Source of the DNA: Sutterella seckii
GTDB lineage: Bacteria > Pseudomonadota > Gammaproteobacteria > Burkholderiales > Burkholderiaceae_F
Length of the DNA stretch: 64,000 nt
NCBI RefSeq assembly: GCF_009183815.1
Contig: NZ_WEHX01000002.1
Span: 59,798-123,797 of the forward strand
Direction of reading: 5' to 3'
How positions within the stretch are numbered: the first letter of the stretch is position 1; every line of letters begins with the position of its first letter. This document shows positions 17,248 through 25,955 of the stretch, piece after piece. The notes beneath the pieces were generated by a model. The model was not told where the DNA came from and searched no databases. It saw only the letters and a program-made list of their open reading frames with translations. Position numbers and translations under genes: made by a program.

Positions 17248-19920
17248 ATGGCCAAGACCATTTATCGCGGCGACTATCGCGCGCCGACGCATCTCATCGA
17301 CACCATCCGGCTCGAATTCGACCTCAACGCCGAGGAAACGCTTGTCAAAAGCACGCTTGAGGTTCGGCCCAATCCCGAATGCACGGAAAAGGATCCGCCG
17401 CTCTTTCTGAACGGCGAAGATATCTCGCTCAGATCCGTTTCGCTCGACGGCCGTGAACTGAAGGACGGCGAATACAAAGTCGAAGGCAGCGGCCTCACCA
17501 TTCCCGGCATCAAGAGCGCCCAGAAGCTCGAAATCGTGAATACCTTCAGCCCCAGGGCCAATACCGCGCTTTCGGGCATCTACGCTTCGGGCGTCAATCT
17601 GATGAGCCAGTGCGAAGCCCAGGGCTTCCGCCGCATCACATTCTTCGAGGACCGTCCGGACGTTCTCGCCCGCTACACAATCGTCATCCGCGGCTCCACG
17701 GAGGACTTCCCCGTCATGCTCTCGAACGGCAATCTGACCGAAGACCGCATGCTTGAGGACGGCCGCCGCGAAGTCACCTACGTCGACCCGTTCCCGAAGC
17801 CCTGCTACCTCTTTGCGCTCGTCGCCGGCAAGCTCGTCTCGCGCGCCTCTAAGTTCAGCCTCAAGGACGGCCGCACGGTGGATCTTTCCGTCTGGGTTGA
17901 TCCGCAGGATCTCGACAAGACCGAACACACGCTTGAAAGCCTCAAGCGCGCCATCCGCTGGGATGAGGAGCGCTGGGGGCTTGAGCTCGACCTCAACGAC
18001 TTCAAGATCGTCGCGACGAACGACTTCAACTTCGGCGCGATGGAAAATAAGGGCCTCAACATCTTCAATTCGCGCTGCGCGCTCGCGAACCCCAAGGTCG
18101 CGACCGACAGCGACTACCTGCGCATTGAGGGCGTCGTCGGCCACGAATACTTCCACAACTGGACGGGCGACCGCGTAACGCTTCGCGACTGGTTCCAGCT
18201 CACGCTGAAGGAGGGCCTCACGGTCTTCCGCGATCAGGAATTCTCGGCCGACATGCTGGGCGAACCCTCTGCCCGGGCCGTGCAGCGCATCCGCGACGTT
18301 TCCGTTCTGCGCGCGGCGCAGTTCATGGAGGACGCGGGCCCGATGGCGCACCCGATCCGCCCCGAAAGCTACCAGAACATCAACAACTTCTACACGAGCA
18401 CCGTCTACGAAAAGGGCGCGGAAGTGATCCGCATGCTCCAGACGCTCCTCGGCCGCGAAACCTTCAGAAAGGGTTTTGACCTTTACATCGCCAAGAACGA
18501 TGGTCATGCCGTCACGTGCGAAGCCTTCATCAACGCGATGGCCGAAGCTTCCGGACGCGACCTCACGGAATTCGCCAACTGGTATTCGCAGGCGGGCACG
18601 CCGCGCGTTACCGTCCGCAGGCACTGGGATGAGGTGAACCACAGGCTCACGCTTAACGTTCGTCAGTCGACGCCTCCGACGCCCGGTCAGTCCGTGAAGA
18701 AGCCCTTCCTCATTCCCTTCCCCGTGGCCTTCCTCAACAGCCGCGGAGAGGAAATGCCCGTGCAGCTTGCGGACGAGGACGAAGCGCCCGCAGCCGGCAC
18801 CCGCATGTTCGAGCTCACGGACGAAACGACCGAATTTGTCTTCGGCGGCCTTGAGGAGCAGCCCGTCGTTTCGCTCAACCGAGGCTTCGCCGCTCCGATC
18901 ATTCTCGATGCCGGCCTCTCGCAGGAGGAGCTCGCCTTCCTCGCCGCCAATGATCCGGATCCCTTCAACCGCTGGGATGCGATGAACCGGCTTCTCATCG
19001 ACGCCGTTCACGCCCAGACCCGCGCGCGCCTTCTGAAGACGCCGGAAGACGTTTCTCCTCTCGTCATCAGCGCCGCTTCGAAGATCCTGCGCGACGAGAA
19101 TCTCTCGCCCGCCTTCAAGGCCGTGGCGCTCACGATGCCTGGCGAAAAGCTCGTTGCCGAAGAGGATCCGCTCATTGACCCGCATGCCGTTCATGCCGGC
19201 TGGATTGCCGTGCGTCAGGCGATCGGCGAAAAGAACATTTCAGCGTTCCTTGAAACGGCTCAGGCGAACATCGTTGAAGGTCCCTACGAGCCGACCCCCG
19301 AAAAGGCCGGCAAGCGGGCGCTGCGCAACCTCGCCCTCGGCTATGCCCATGCGGCCGGTTCTCCGCGCGCCGCCATCATGATCAAGGATCAGTTCATGAC
19401 GGCCAACAACCTCACGGACAAGCTCGCGGCGCTTCACATGATGGCGAATTCCCAGACGCCCGCCAAGCAGGATATGGAAGTCGACGCCCTCAAGGCCTGG
19501 TACCACGAACCGCTTCTCATCAACAAGTGGCTCACGATTCAGGCGACCGCGCCCTCGTTCCCGGGCGAAGCCCGCGTGCTCGAGCGCGTGCGCGAACTGA
19601 CGCGCTGCCCGTTCTTCTCGCTCAAGAACCCGAACAACGTCTATGCGCTCCTTCTCGGGTACTTCCAGCAGAATCCGTCCGAATTCCATCTCGCCGACGG
19701 ATCGGGCTACGCTTTCTGGGCCGAAATGGTGCTCGAACTCAACCGCATCAATCCGCAGGTTGCCGCCCGCGTGGCGCGCTCGCTCGACAACTGGCGCCGC
19801 TACACCCCCGCACTTGCCGAAAAGATGCATGCCGCCCTCGAGTCGGTTGAAGCCAAGCGCAGCGAACTCTCGCCCAATGTGGCTGAAATCATCGAAAAGG
19901 CGCTCGGCAATCCGCTCTGA
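17248..19920 (+). CDS. pepN: Aminopeptidase N (M1 family)
   Basis: Zinc metalloaminopeptidase of 890 residues, the length of E. coli PepN. The exopeptidase motif GAMENKG lies near residue 263 and the zinc site HEYFHNW near 299, with the third ligand Glu in [13 protein letters not shown] about 20 residues later. The C-terminal armadillo-like half (about 540-890) is complete. It acts in cytoplasmic peptide turnover. The gene has its own short leader after the cytochrome terminator and is followed 38 bases later by fbp, possibly as one unit. Confidence 0.97.
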   Translation: MAKTIYRGDYRAPTHLIDTIRLEFDLNAEETLVKSTLEVRPNPECTEKDPPLFLNGEDISLRSVSLDGRELKDGEYKVEGSGLTIPGIKSAQKLEIVNTFSPRANTALSGIYASGVNLMSQCEAQGFRRITFFEDRPDVLARYTIVIRGSTEDFPVMLSNGNLTEDRMLEDGRREVTYVDPFPKPCYLFALVAGKLVSRASKFSLKDGRTVDLSVWVDPQDLDKTEHTLESLKRAIRWDEERWGLELDLNDFKIVATNDFNFGAMENKGLNIFNSRCALANPKVATDSDYLRIEGVVGHEYFHNWTGDRVTLRDWFQLTLKEGLTVFRDQEFSADMLGEPSARAVQRIRDVSVLRAAQFMEDAGPMAHPIRPESYQNINNFYTSTVYEKGAEVIRMLQTLLGRETFRKGFDLYIAKNDGHAVTCEAFINAMAEASGRDLTEFANWYSQAGTPRVTVRRHWDEVNHRLTLNVRQSTPPTPGQSVKKPFLIPFPVAFLNSRGEEMPVQLADEDEAPAAGTRMFELTDETTEFVFGGLEEQPVVSLNRGFAAPIILDAGLSQEELAFLAANDPDPFNRWDAMNRLLIDAVHAQTRARLLKTPEDVSPLVISAASKILRDENLSPAFKAVALTMPGEKLVAEEDPLIDPHAVHAGWIAVRQAIGEKNISAFLETAQANIVEGPYEPTPEKAGKRALRNLALGYAHAAGSPRAAIMIKDQFMTANNLTDKLAALHMMANSQTPAKQDMEVDALKAWYHEPLLINKWLTIQATAPSFPGEARVLERVRELTRCPFFSLKNPNNVYALLLGYFQQNPSEFHLADGSGYAFWAEMVLELNRINPQVAARVARSLDNWRRYTPALAEKMHAALESVEAKRSELSPNVAEIIEKALGNPL

Positions 19921-19958
19921 CCTTCCCTTTTTCCATTCTTCCTAAAGGAAACATTGTT

Positions 19959-20957
19959 GTGACTCCCCTTTCACTTCAGGAATTCCTCTCGCGCGAGGAA
20001 GCGCTCGCCGGCTCCGACCCGGTTCTCACCCGTCTTCTCATCGGCATCTCCGAGGCCTGCAAAGAAATTTCCGCCAAGGTCCGCGAAGGCGCCCTCGCGG
20101 GCGTGCTCGGTCTTGCCGGCAGCGAAAACGTGCAGGGTGAAGAGCAGAAGAAGCTCGACATCATTTCGAACGACATCTTCGTTGAAGCCGTCGCCCGCAC
20201 CGGCGCCGTCTGCGGCATGGTGAGCGAGGAGGTTCCCGAACCCATCGCCGTTCCGGAGGAGCTTCCCCTCGGACCGTATCTCGCCTGCTTCGACCCGCTT
20301 GACGGCTCGAGCAACATCGACATCAACGTCTCGATCGGCTCGATCTTCGCGATCCTTCCGGCCGAACGTCCGAAGCGCGTCCCGGCGCCTCAGGACTTCC
20401 TGCAGCCCGGCAGGAACCTCACGGCGGCCGGCTACTGCATGTACGGTCCGCAGACGATTCTTGCCCTTACGCTCGGCCGCGGCGTCTTCCTCTTCACGCT
20501 CGACGACGTGACGGGCACCTTCCGCCTCACGAAGGGAAACGTGCGCGTTCCGCGCGAAGCCAAGGAATTCGCGATCAACATGTCGAACCAGCGCTTCTGG
20601 GAAGCGCCGGTCGTTCGCTACATCTCCGAACTCCTTCAGGGCAAGGATGGTCCGCGCGGCAAGAACTACAACATGCGCTGGGTCGCGGCCATGGTCGCCG
20701 AAGTGCACCGCATTCTGATGCGCGGCGGCATCTTCATGTATCCGCGCGACTCGAGAAATCCCGAGCGCGCCGGCAAGCTCCGCCTCCTCTATGAAGCCAA
20801 TCCCATGTCGATGCTCATGGAGAATGCGGGCGGCGCCTCCACGAACGGCCACGAACGCATCCGCGACATCGTCCCGACGAACATCCACGAACGCGTGGCG
20901 GTGTTCCTCGGCGCTGCTGAGGAAGTCGAAACCGTGACGGGCTACCACAAGGCTTAA
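19959..20957 (+). CDS. fbp: Fructose-1,6-bisphosphatase, class I
   Basis: Gluconeogenic phosphatase of 332 residues. The metal-binding core [17 protein letters not shown] near 110-126 is diagnostic of class I enzymes. Other conserved stretches are [14 protein letters not shown] and the substrate site RYIGSMVADxHR, seen here as [17 protein letters not shown] start follows AAAGGAAAC. The gene lies 38 bases downstream of pepN and is closed by a strong stem-loop. Confidence 0.96.
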   Translation: MTPLSLQEFLSREEALAGSDPVLTRLLIGISEACKEISAKVREGALAGVLGLAGSENVQGEEQKKLDIISNDIFVEAVARTGAVCGMVSEEVPEPIAVPEELPLGPYLACFDPLDGSSNIDINVSIGSIFAILPAERPKRVPAPQDFLQPGRNLTAAGYCMYGPQTILALTLGRGVFLFTLDDVTGTFRLTKGNVRVPREAKEFAINMSNQRFWEAPVVRYISELLQGKDGPRGKNYNMRWVAAMVAEVHRILMRGGIFMYPRDSRNPERAGKLRLLYEANPMSMLMENAGGASTNGHERIRDIVPTNIHERVAVFLGAAEEVETVTGYHKA

Positions 20958-20985
20958 TCCTGTCGGGCGCCGGCGCCGAATTGAA

Positions 20986-21024
20986 AATGCCCCGCTGAAC
21001 TTCATTCAGACGGGGCATTTTTTT
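20986..21024. terminator. Terminator between fbp and the LapA-like gene
   Basis: AATGCCCCG (20986-20994) pairs with CGGGGCATT (21011-21019), followed by TTTTT. An A-rich left flank lets it serve the convergent minus-strand gene too. Confidence 0.9.
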
Positions 21025-21060
21025 GCTTCAGCCTTCACGCATGCGTTTTGCGGCAGGCAG

Positions 21061-21630
21061 TCAGAAGAGTTCGCCGAAAAGCTCCTTCTTCTTCTTTTCA
21101 TCCTTCACTTCGCCTTCAGTGGCGGGAAGCACGTTCGAAACCTTCTTGTCGATGTCGAGAAGCTTTTCAGAAACGGCATTCCGCTGCGCGGTCTGCTCTT
21201 CCTTCAGCTGGTCGCGCAGAAGCGCAAGCTCGCGGTCCTGCTGGTCGCCGCGCTCCTTCATGAATTTATTGAGCTCCTCGGTCTTTGCCACCATCAGGGC
21301 TTCGAGCTGATCCATGCGCGCACGCATGTCCTTGCCGAGCTCCGTAATGCGGCTCTTGTCGGCATCCTCCGCCGCCTGACGGGCGATGCGGGCTTCCTTA
21401 TGCGCCTGGCGAATTTCCATCACGACGCTCGCCTGCTGCCAGATCGTATAGATCATGAGGAGCGCAATGATGGCGGCAAAAGCCACCACGACAATGATGC
21501 CGAGCGGTGCGGTGATTTCGGTATAGACGAGATTGACCGTCGTTTCCTGCGAAAGCGCCGACCAGTTGATGATCAGAAACACGGCGAGAAGCACGAGGAT
21601 GAGCATCATGCCGAGAGTGCGAAGCTTCAC
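21061..21630 (-). CDS. LapA-domain membrane protein with coiled-coil tail
   Basis: 189 residues. Two hydrophobic segments near the N-terminus (about 5-22 and 39-62, with the short VNLVYTEITAPLGI linker) fit the LapA/DUF1049 domain. A long charged helix follows (about 65-160, many Lys, Glu, Arg and Gln, including KEARIARQAAEDADKS) that should form a coiled coil in the cytoplasm, and a Lys-rich end. A GTG start at 21630 is preferred because GGAG sits six bases upstream; ATG at 21642 or 21669 would be longer. In other bacteria LapA works with LapB in LPS control, but lapB is not adjacent, so the role here is open. Confidence 0.7.
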   Translation of the reverse strand: MKLRTLGMMLILVLLAVFLIINWSALSQETTVNLVYTEITAPLGIIVVVAFAAIIALLMIYTIWQQASVVMEIRQAHKEARIARQAAEDADKSRITELGKDMRARMDQLEALMVAKTEELNKFMKERGDQQDRELALLRDQLKEEQTAQRNAVSEKLLDIDKKVSNVLPATEGEVKDEKKKKELFGELF

Positions 21631-21757
21631 GTTGAACTCCATTGAATTTGGGCAAAAAACGGGCGTCATACGGCAGAGCCCGGCGCCTTCCTATAATAAC
21701 TCGCAAGGCATTCTGCCCGATTCCCGCCAATTCTGAAATTTGTGTGAGCCCTAAGCC

Positions 21758-22408
21758 ATGAAGACCGATCCTCGTTTCCCGCGCCTGCATATCGTTGACC
21801 ATCCGCTCGTCCAGCATAAGCTCTCTCTCATGCGTGACAAGCGTACGAGCACGCGCGACTTCCGCGAGCTCCTCTCCGAGCTCGCGCTCCTCATGGGTTA
21901 CGAGCTCACGCGCGATTTCCCCGTTGCGCTCGAAGAGGTTGAAACGCCCGTTGCCCACTGCTGGTCCCCGATGCTTACCGGCAAGAAGTGCGTGATCGTT
22001 CCGGTTCTTCGCGCCGGCCTCGGCATGTCGGACGCGCTGCTCACGCTGATGCCCTCTGCGCGCGTGGGGCACATCGGCCTCTACCGCGACGAGAATCATC
22101 GTCCGGTTGAATACCTCGTCAAGCTCCCCGCGCAGCTCGACGGCCGAACCTTCATTGTTGTCGACCCGATGGTCGCTACCGGCTACTCCGCCGCTCATGC
22201 CGTGGACGTTCTTAAAAAGCGCGGCGTGCCGGGCGAAAGCATCCGCTTCATGGCGCTTGTCGCCGCACCTGAAGGCGTCGAGGTCTTCTCGAAGCTTCAT
22301 CCGGATGTGGATCTCTATGTGGCATCCCTCGACGAACGCCTCAACGAAAACGCCTACATCGTTCCGGGTCTGGGCGACGCCGGCGACCGCATTTTCGGCA
22401 CGAAATAA
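21758..22408 (+). CDS. upp: Uracil phosphoribosyltransferase
   Basis: Pyrimidine salvage enzyme of 216 residues making UMP from uracil and PRPP. The PRPP-binding motif is [12 protein letters not shown] near 130-141. [12 protein letters not shown] and the uracil-binding C-terminal block [16 protein letters not shown] are typical and intact. It is a single gene with a strong terminator 24 bases after the stop, divergent from the LapA-like gene. Confidence 0.97.
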   Translation: MKTDPRFPRLHIVDHPLVQHKLSLMRDKRTSTRDFRELLSELALLMGYELTRDFPVALEEVETPVAHCWSPMLTGKKCVIVPVLRAGLGMSDALLTLMPSARVGHIGLYRDENHRPVEYLVKLPAQLDGRTFIVVDPMVATGYSAAHAVDVLKKRGVPGESIRFMALVAAPEGVEVFSKLHPDVDLYVASLDERLNENAYIVPGLGDAGDRIFGTK

Positions 22409-22431
22409 GCCAGTGGCCTGAAATTTGCCCG

Positions 22432-22463
22432 AACGCCTCCCTTCACGGGGAGGCGTTTTTTTA
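22432..22463 (+). terminator. Intrinsic terminator after upp
   Basis: AACGCCTCCC (22432-22441), six-base loop, GGGAGGCGTT (22448-22457), then TTTTTT. Confidence 0.92.
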
Positions 22464-22751
22464 TGGTCCTTCACCGTCCGGCATGCTTCATTTTTTTAAA
22501 CGTCAAAAGTCAGTATTAACCCTGATTACTGCTTTTACATAAGGTTTAAATAAGCCTTTTCATACGTATATACGCGTATTTTTAGAGCGCGAAGCAAGAT
22601 ACATGCCGTTTCGTTCTGCAATATTTATTGACGAAAATCAAATAGAGCAGGTCGCCGACAGCTCATCATTCGGTCAAAGAGATCCGAATCCCATGTCCGG
22701 ACGATGCTCCAGGACATTTCCCCTTTTTCCAACTTCTAGGACCATTCGAAA
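22464..22751 (+). other. AT-rich leader/promoter region of frdC
   Basis: Clearly more AT-rich than its neighbours. It contains CATACGTATATACGCGTATTTTT (palindromic ACGTATATACGCGTAT core near 22563-22580), TTTAAATAA and an FNR-like box listed separately. No gene was found; a short open frame near 22603-22935 overlaps frdC out of frame and is not credible. Confidence 0.6.
22628..22641 (+). promoter_or_regulatory. FNR-like box upstream of frdC
   Basis: TTGACGAAAATCAA, one mismatch from TTGAT-N4-ATCAA. A CATCAT hexamer at 22664-22669 would place transcription start near 22676, about 41.5 bases from the box centre, the classic position for FNR activation. Confidence 0.72.
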
Positions 22752-23588
22752 ATGGCGACTGATAAAGAAAAATATTCCCATACGCCGACCGCTACGGACA
22801 ATGTCTGGGGCGTGGGCCTCAAGGATGCCAAGCGCCAGAGCAAGTGCACTGCCCGCCTTGACGTGGCGCAGTCCGTCACCGGCCTCATCCTCGGCATCTT
22901 CCTTTTCTGCCACATGGCCTTCACGGGTTCCGTGAACTTCGGCAAGGACCTCTTCGCCAACCTGATCGCCACCTCCGGCGGCGTCTGGCTCGACGGCGCC
23001 GACCATGCCTGGATGCACGTCGTCTTCGTTGGCTTCATCTTCCTCTGCGTGATCGTTCACATGTTCTGCGCGCTGCGTCGCTTCCCGACCTCCTACAAGC
23101 AGCTCCATGACATCCGCTCGCACGTCAAGCTCGTTCATCACGAAGACACGACCCTCTGGTGGGTTCAGCTCATCACGGCCTTCTGCCTCTTCTTCCTCGT
23201 GTTCCCGCACCTGATGAGCATGCTCGTCAATCCGCACGGCTTTGACCCCAACCTCATCGGCGTCCACACCTATCACAACGGCCTCCTCTACACGTTCATC
23301 TTCCTCGTCTGCACGGAACTGCACGGCATGATCGGCCTCTATCGTCTTGCTGTTAAGTGGGACATCTTCGCGAAGAACCCCGAAACGAAGATCATGGACC
23401 AGCGCGCCGGCAGCGACCGCACCGGTCTTCGCAAGGGCATGCTGATCGTTGCTCTCCTTATGATCGTCGGCGGCTCCATCACGATGTGGACCAACTACTC
23501 GATCGGTGCTGAGCAGATCGCCAACAACGCTGAAACGCAGCGTTATGAGTTCTCCGAAGGCGCCAGCTGGTACAACCACGCCAAGTAA
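22752..23588 (+). CDS. frdC: FrdC, di-haem cytochrome b subunit of fumarate reductase
   Basis: 278-residue membrane anchor with five hydrophobic segments, of the Wolinella/epsilonproteobacterial type. Four histidines that could bind two b haems stand at 54, 103, 153 and 191, almost the same spacing as Wolinella His44, 93, 143 and 182. Glu189, two before His191, matches the essential Wolinella Glu180. By position-counting, the Wolinella Glu66 equivalent would be a Gly here, but that alignment is rough. The subunit would oxidise menaquinol for FrdAB. Neither frdA nor frdB follows: the gene is closed by a strong terminator, unlike the usual frdCAB operon. Confidence 0.9.
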   Translation: MATDKEKYSHTPTATDNVWGVGLKDAKRQSKCTARLDVAQSVTGLILGIFLFCHMAFTGSVNFGKDLFANLIATSGGVWLDGADHAWMHVVFVGFIFLCVIVHMFCALRRFPTSYKQLHDIRSHVKLVHHEDTTLWWVQLITAFCLFFLVFPHLMSMLVNPHGFDPNLIGVHTYHNGLLYTFIFLVCTELHGMIGLYRLAVKWDIFAKNPETKIMDQRAGSDRTGLRKGMLIVALLMIVGGSITMWTNYSIGAEQIANNAETQRYEFSEGASWYNHAK

Positions 23589-23620
23589 TCCTTCGCAAAG
23601 AACAGCTCGTCGTTCTCCTT

Positions 23621-23706
23621 TCGTCTCCTCTCAGAAGGAGGAGACGAGGCGATGCAGAAACAAAAGCTCCCGTAAGTCGTTCAGGCTTGACGGGAGCTTT
23701 TTTATG
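23621..23706 (+). terminator. Tandem hairpins terminating frdC
   Basis: First stem TCGTCTCCT (23621-23629) with AGGAGACGA (23639-23647). Second stem AAAAGCTCCCGT (23662-23673) with ACGGGAGCTTTT (23690-23701), then TTT. The second is a strong terminator usable from both sides. Confidence 0.9.
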
Positions 23707-23719
23707 GGCTTTCAAAGCC

Positions 23720-25504
23720 TCAGGCCGCTTTAACAGGCTTCACCGCCCGTTCAAGCCACCGGCGGCAGCGGTCGGAAACGCGAGGCATCAGGAACGCGAG
23801 CCGCGCTTCATTGAAGCGGTTGAGATCGTCGGCAAGGTCGCCGAAGGGCTCAGGGAGCGTTCGCGTATCAATCGGCATCATCGTGAGCGCATCGAACCTG
23901 AGGAATCTGCCGAATTCCGTTTCAATGTCCTTTTGGCAGACCATCAGATTCTCGACGCGGATCCCCCAGCGTCCGGCCCGATAGAGTCCCGGCTCGTCCG
24001 AGAGCACATTCCCGGGAGCGAGCGGAATCGCCCGGGCGCGCGGCGAAATGGTGACCGGACCTTCGTGGACATTGAGCACATAACCGACGCCGTGTCCCGT
24101 GCCGTGACCGAAGTCGAGCCCCTCCGACCAGAGGTCGATTCTGGCCGCGAGGTCAATGCCGGCGCCGGTCGACCCTTCGGGGAAGCGGAGCTTCAGAAGC
24201 CTCAGCATCGCACGGGTCACAAGACCGCAGTCGCGCTTCATTTCAGGAGTCGGCTTGCCGACGGGCGTCATGCGCGTAATGTCGGTCGTACCGCATTCAT
24301 ACTGGCCGCCCGAGTCAATGAGGAGAAGCCCGTCGCCTTCGAGAGCAACACCGCCCTCTGCGGGCGTCGCATAGTGCGGAAAGGCCGCATTCGGCCCAAA
24401 GGCGGCGATGGTGGGGAAGCTTTCCTCAAAGAATTCCTCGTCCCTGGCGCGCCAGGCATGCAGCATCCGGGCGCAATCCGCTTCCGTTACCCGCTCGCCC
24501 TTCGTCAGGCGCTCATCGAGCTCTGCGTAGAACTCTGCGAGCGCCACCGCATCGCGTTCATGCGCTTCGCGAATGGCCGAGATTTCTTCGGGAGTCTTCA
24601 TGCATTTGAGCATCATCACGGGAGAAGCGCCCGAGACGCGCCGTTCCTCCGGAATCAATCCGAAAAGCGCTGCATTCGTGCGTTCCGGATCGGCAAGGAT
24701 CCGCAGTTCCTTCGCCCAGCGTTCGAGCACTTCGGGGAGCTTCTCCGGCGAAGCGAGCGAGATGCCGTCGTCCATGAGACGCGCCTCAATGCCGGGAAGA
24801 AGCCTCCCGGGATCGAGGAAAAGCACGGCGTCTTCTTCGCTGACGAGCAGGTTCGCGAGAAAGACAGGGTTGCAGGGCACGTCGTCGCCCCTCAGATTCG
24901 TAGTCCAGGCGACGTCATCTAAAAGCGTGAAAAGCGCCGCAGAAGCGCCTGCCTCACGGATGCGCGCTCTCACGGCAGAGAACTTCTCCGCTCTCGACCT
25001 TCCCGGACGCTTCATTTCCCTCACGGAAGAAAGACGCGGGAGCGGCCGCTCAGGCCAGAGCACCTTCCAGTCGGGGAAGCTGCTTCTCAGCTCCATCCCT
25101 TCATGGGCGAGCTTATGGGAGAGCTTCTCAGCGAAGTCTGCCGAGAGAAGCTCCATGTCTGCGCCGACGGCATTACCGGGAACAACATGTCCTGCAAACC
25201 ACTCGGCAATCATCTCTACCGGCTCCCGGGTGAGCTTGAGAAGCGAGATTTCCCCGGGGAGCTGAACCCCGGCCTGCTCCCAATAGCGGCTGTCGGCCAG
25301 AAGCGCTGCTGCGCCTTCGGCAATGAGAAGCGTGCCGGCGCTTCCCGTGAAGCCAGAAAGCGCCTGCCGAAGCTTCCAGTCATCCGGAACATACTCGGAA
25401 AGATGAGGATCCGCCGTCGGAACAATCACGCCTGCGAGACCAAGACGGCTCATCTCTTCTCGGCAGCGTTGCAGGCGCTCGAGCGCCTCCTTCGTTGAAT
25501 TCAT
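23720..25504 (-). CDS. Xaa-Pro aminopeptidase (M24B, aminopeptidase P, long form)
   Basis: Metallopeptidase that removes N-terminal residues before proline. At 594 residues it is the three-domain long form: two creatinase-like N-terminal domains and a C-terminal M24 catalytic domain. The five metal ligands can be read: LIDSGGQY, TTDITR, FGHGTGHGVG, LSDEPG and IRVEN. The ATG at 25504 is chosen because GGAG ends six bases upstream; a GTG two codons earlier is also in frame. It is convergent with frdC. A cytoplasmic housekeeping role is likely. Confidence 0.93.
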   Translation of the reverse strand: MNSTKEALERLQRCREEMSRLGLAGVIVPTADPHLSEYVPDDWKLRQALSGFTGSAGTLLIAEGAAALLADSRYWEQAGVQLPGEISLLKLTREPVEMIAEWFAGHVVPGNAVGADMELLSADFAEKLSHKLAHEGMELRSSFPDWKVLWPERPLPRLSSVREMKRPGRSRAEKFSAVRARIREAGASAALFTLLDDVAWTTNLRGDDVPCNPVFLANLLVSEEDAVLFLDPGRLLPGIEARLMDDGISLASPEKLPEVLERWAKELRILADPERTNAALFGLIPEERRVSGASPVMMLKCMKTPEEISAIREAHERDAVALAEFYAELDERLTKGERVTEADCARMLHAWRARDEEFFEESFPTIAAFGPNAAFPHYATPAEGGVALEGDGLLLIDSGGQYECGTTDITRMTPVGKPTPEMKRDCGLVTRAMLRLLKLRFPEGSTGAGIDLAARIDLWSEGLDFGHGTGHGVGYVLNVHEGPVTISPRARAIPLAPGNVLSDEPGLYRAGRWGIRVENLMVCQKDIETEFGRFLRFDALTMMPIDTRTLPEPFGDLADDLNRFNEARLAFLMPRVSDRCRRWLERAVKPVKAA

Positions 25505-25537
25505 AGGCACTCCAAAAAATAAAAAGCTTTCAGGTGA

Positions 25538-25909
25538 TCAGAAAAGCTTGCGGATCATGACGGTGACGGGGAATCCCACGTGCTGCTCGCTCTCGCTGTC
25601 TTCGCCGATATCGAGCGATACGACGCGCCAGCCGGCATCGCGCAATTCGTCAAGCGTGGCGGAGACGCCGAGATCCGCACAGGCAAGAGGCGTTTCCTTC
25701 ATGCGGGAAAGCACCGTCACCGGGCGTTCCGTTACGCAGGTTGCCTCTGAATGATAGGGCGCGTCCAGAAGGGGATCGCGCGAGACGGCACTGCTCAGTC
25801 CGCCGCGCGCGGTCGTTCCTCCGCCCGTTCCCACGGGCGCGGCGCAGCCCGAAAGAAGGGCTGCGCCAGCAAGGGCGAGAAGAAGCGCATTCACTTTAAG
25901 TTTCGTCAT
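25538..25909 (-). CDS. Small lipoprotein of unknown function
   Basis: 123 residues starting MTKLKVNALLLALAGAALLSGC, a lipoprotein signal with lipobox LSGC. The mature part has a Gly/Thr-rich linker and a small domain with two cysteines (EATCVTERPV and PLACADLGVS) that could form a disulfide, ending MIRKLF. No family was recognised. The start at 25909 puts the signal peptide at the N-terminus; the frame remains open upstream into the next gene but without sense. It lies 46 bases downstream of the helicase-like gene and may be cotranscribed. Confidence 0.72.
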   Translation of the reverse strand: MTKLKVNALLLALAGAALLSGCAAPVGTGGGTTARGGLSSAVSRDPLLDAPYHSEATCVTERPVTVLSRMKETPLACADLGVSATLDELRDAGWRVVSLDIGEDSESEQHVGFPVTVMIRKLF

Positions 25910-25955
25910 GGCGTCACGCGGGAAAAGCAGAAGTTTTCCGATTCTAAGCGAACCG

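Noticed and set aside
16453..19194. 913-residue open frame on the minus strand across the cytochrome and pepN genes
   Set aside because: It is antisense to two certain genes, caused by GC-rich third positions; composition is Arg/Val/Glu-biased and it has no recognisable domain.
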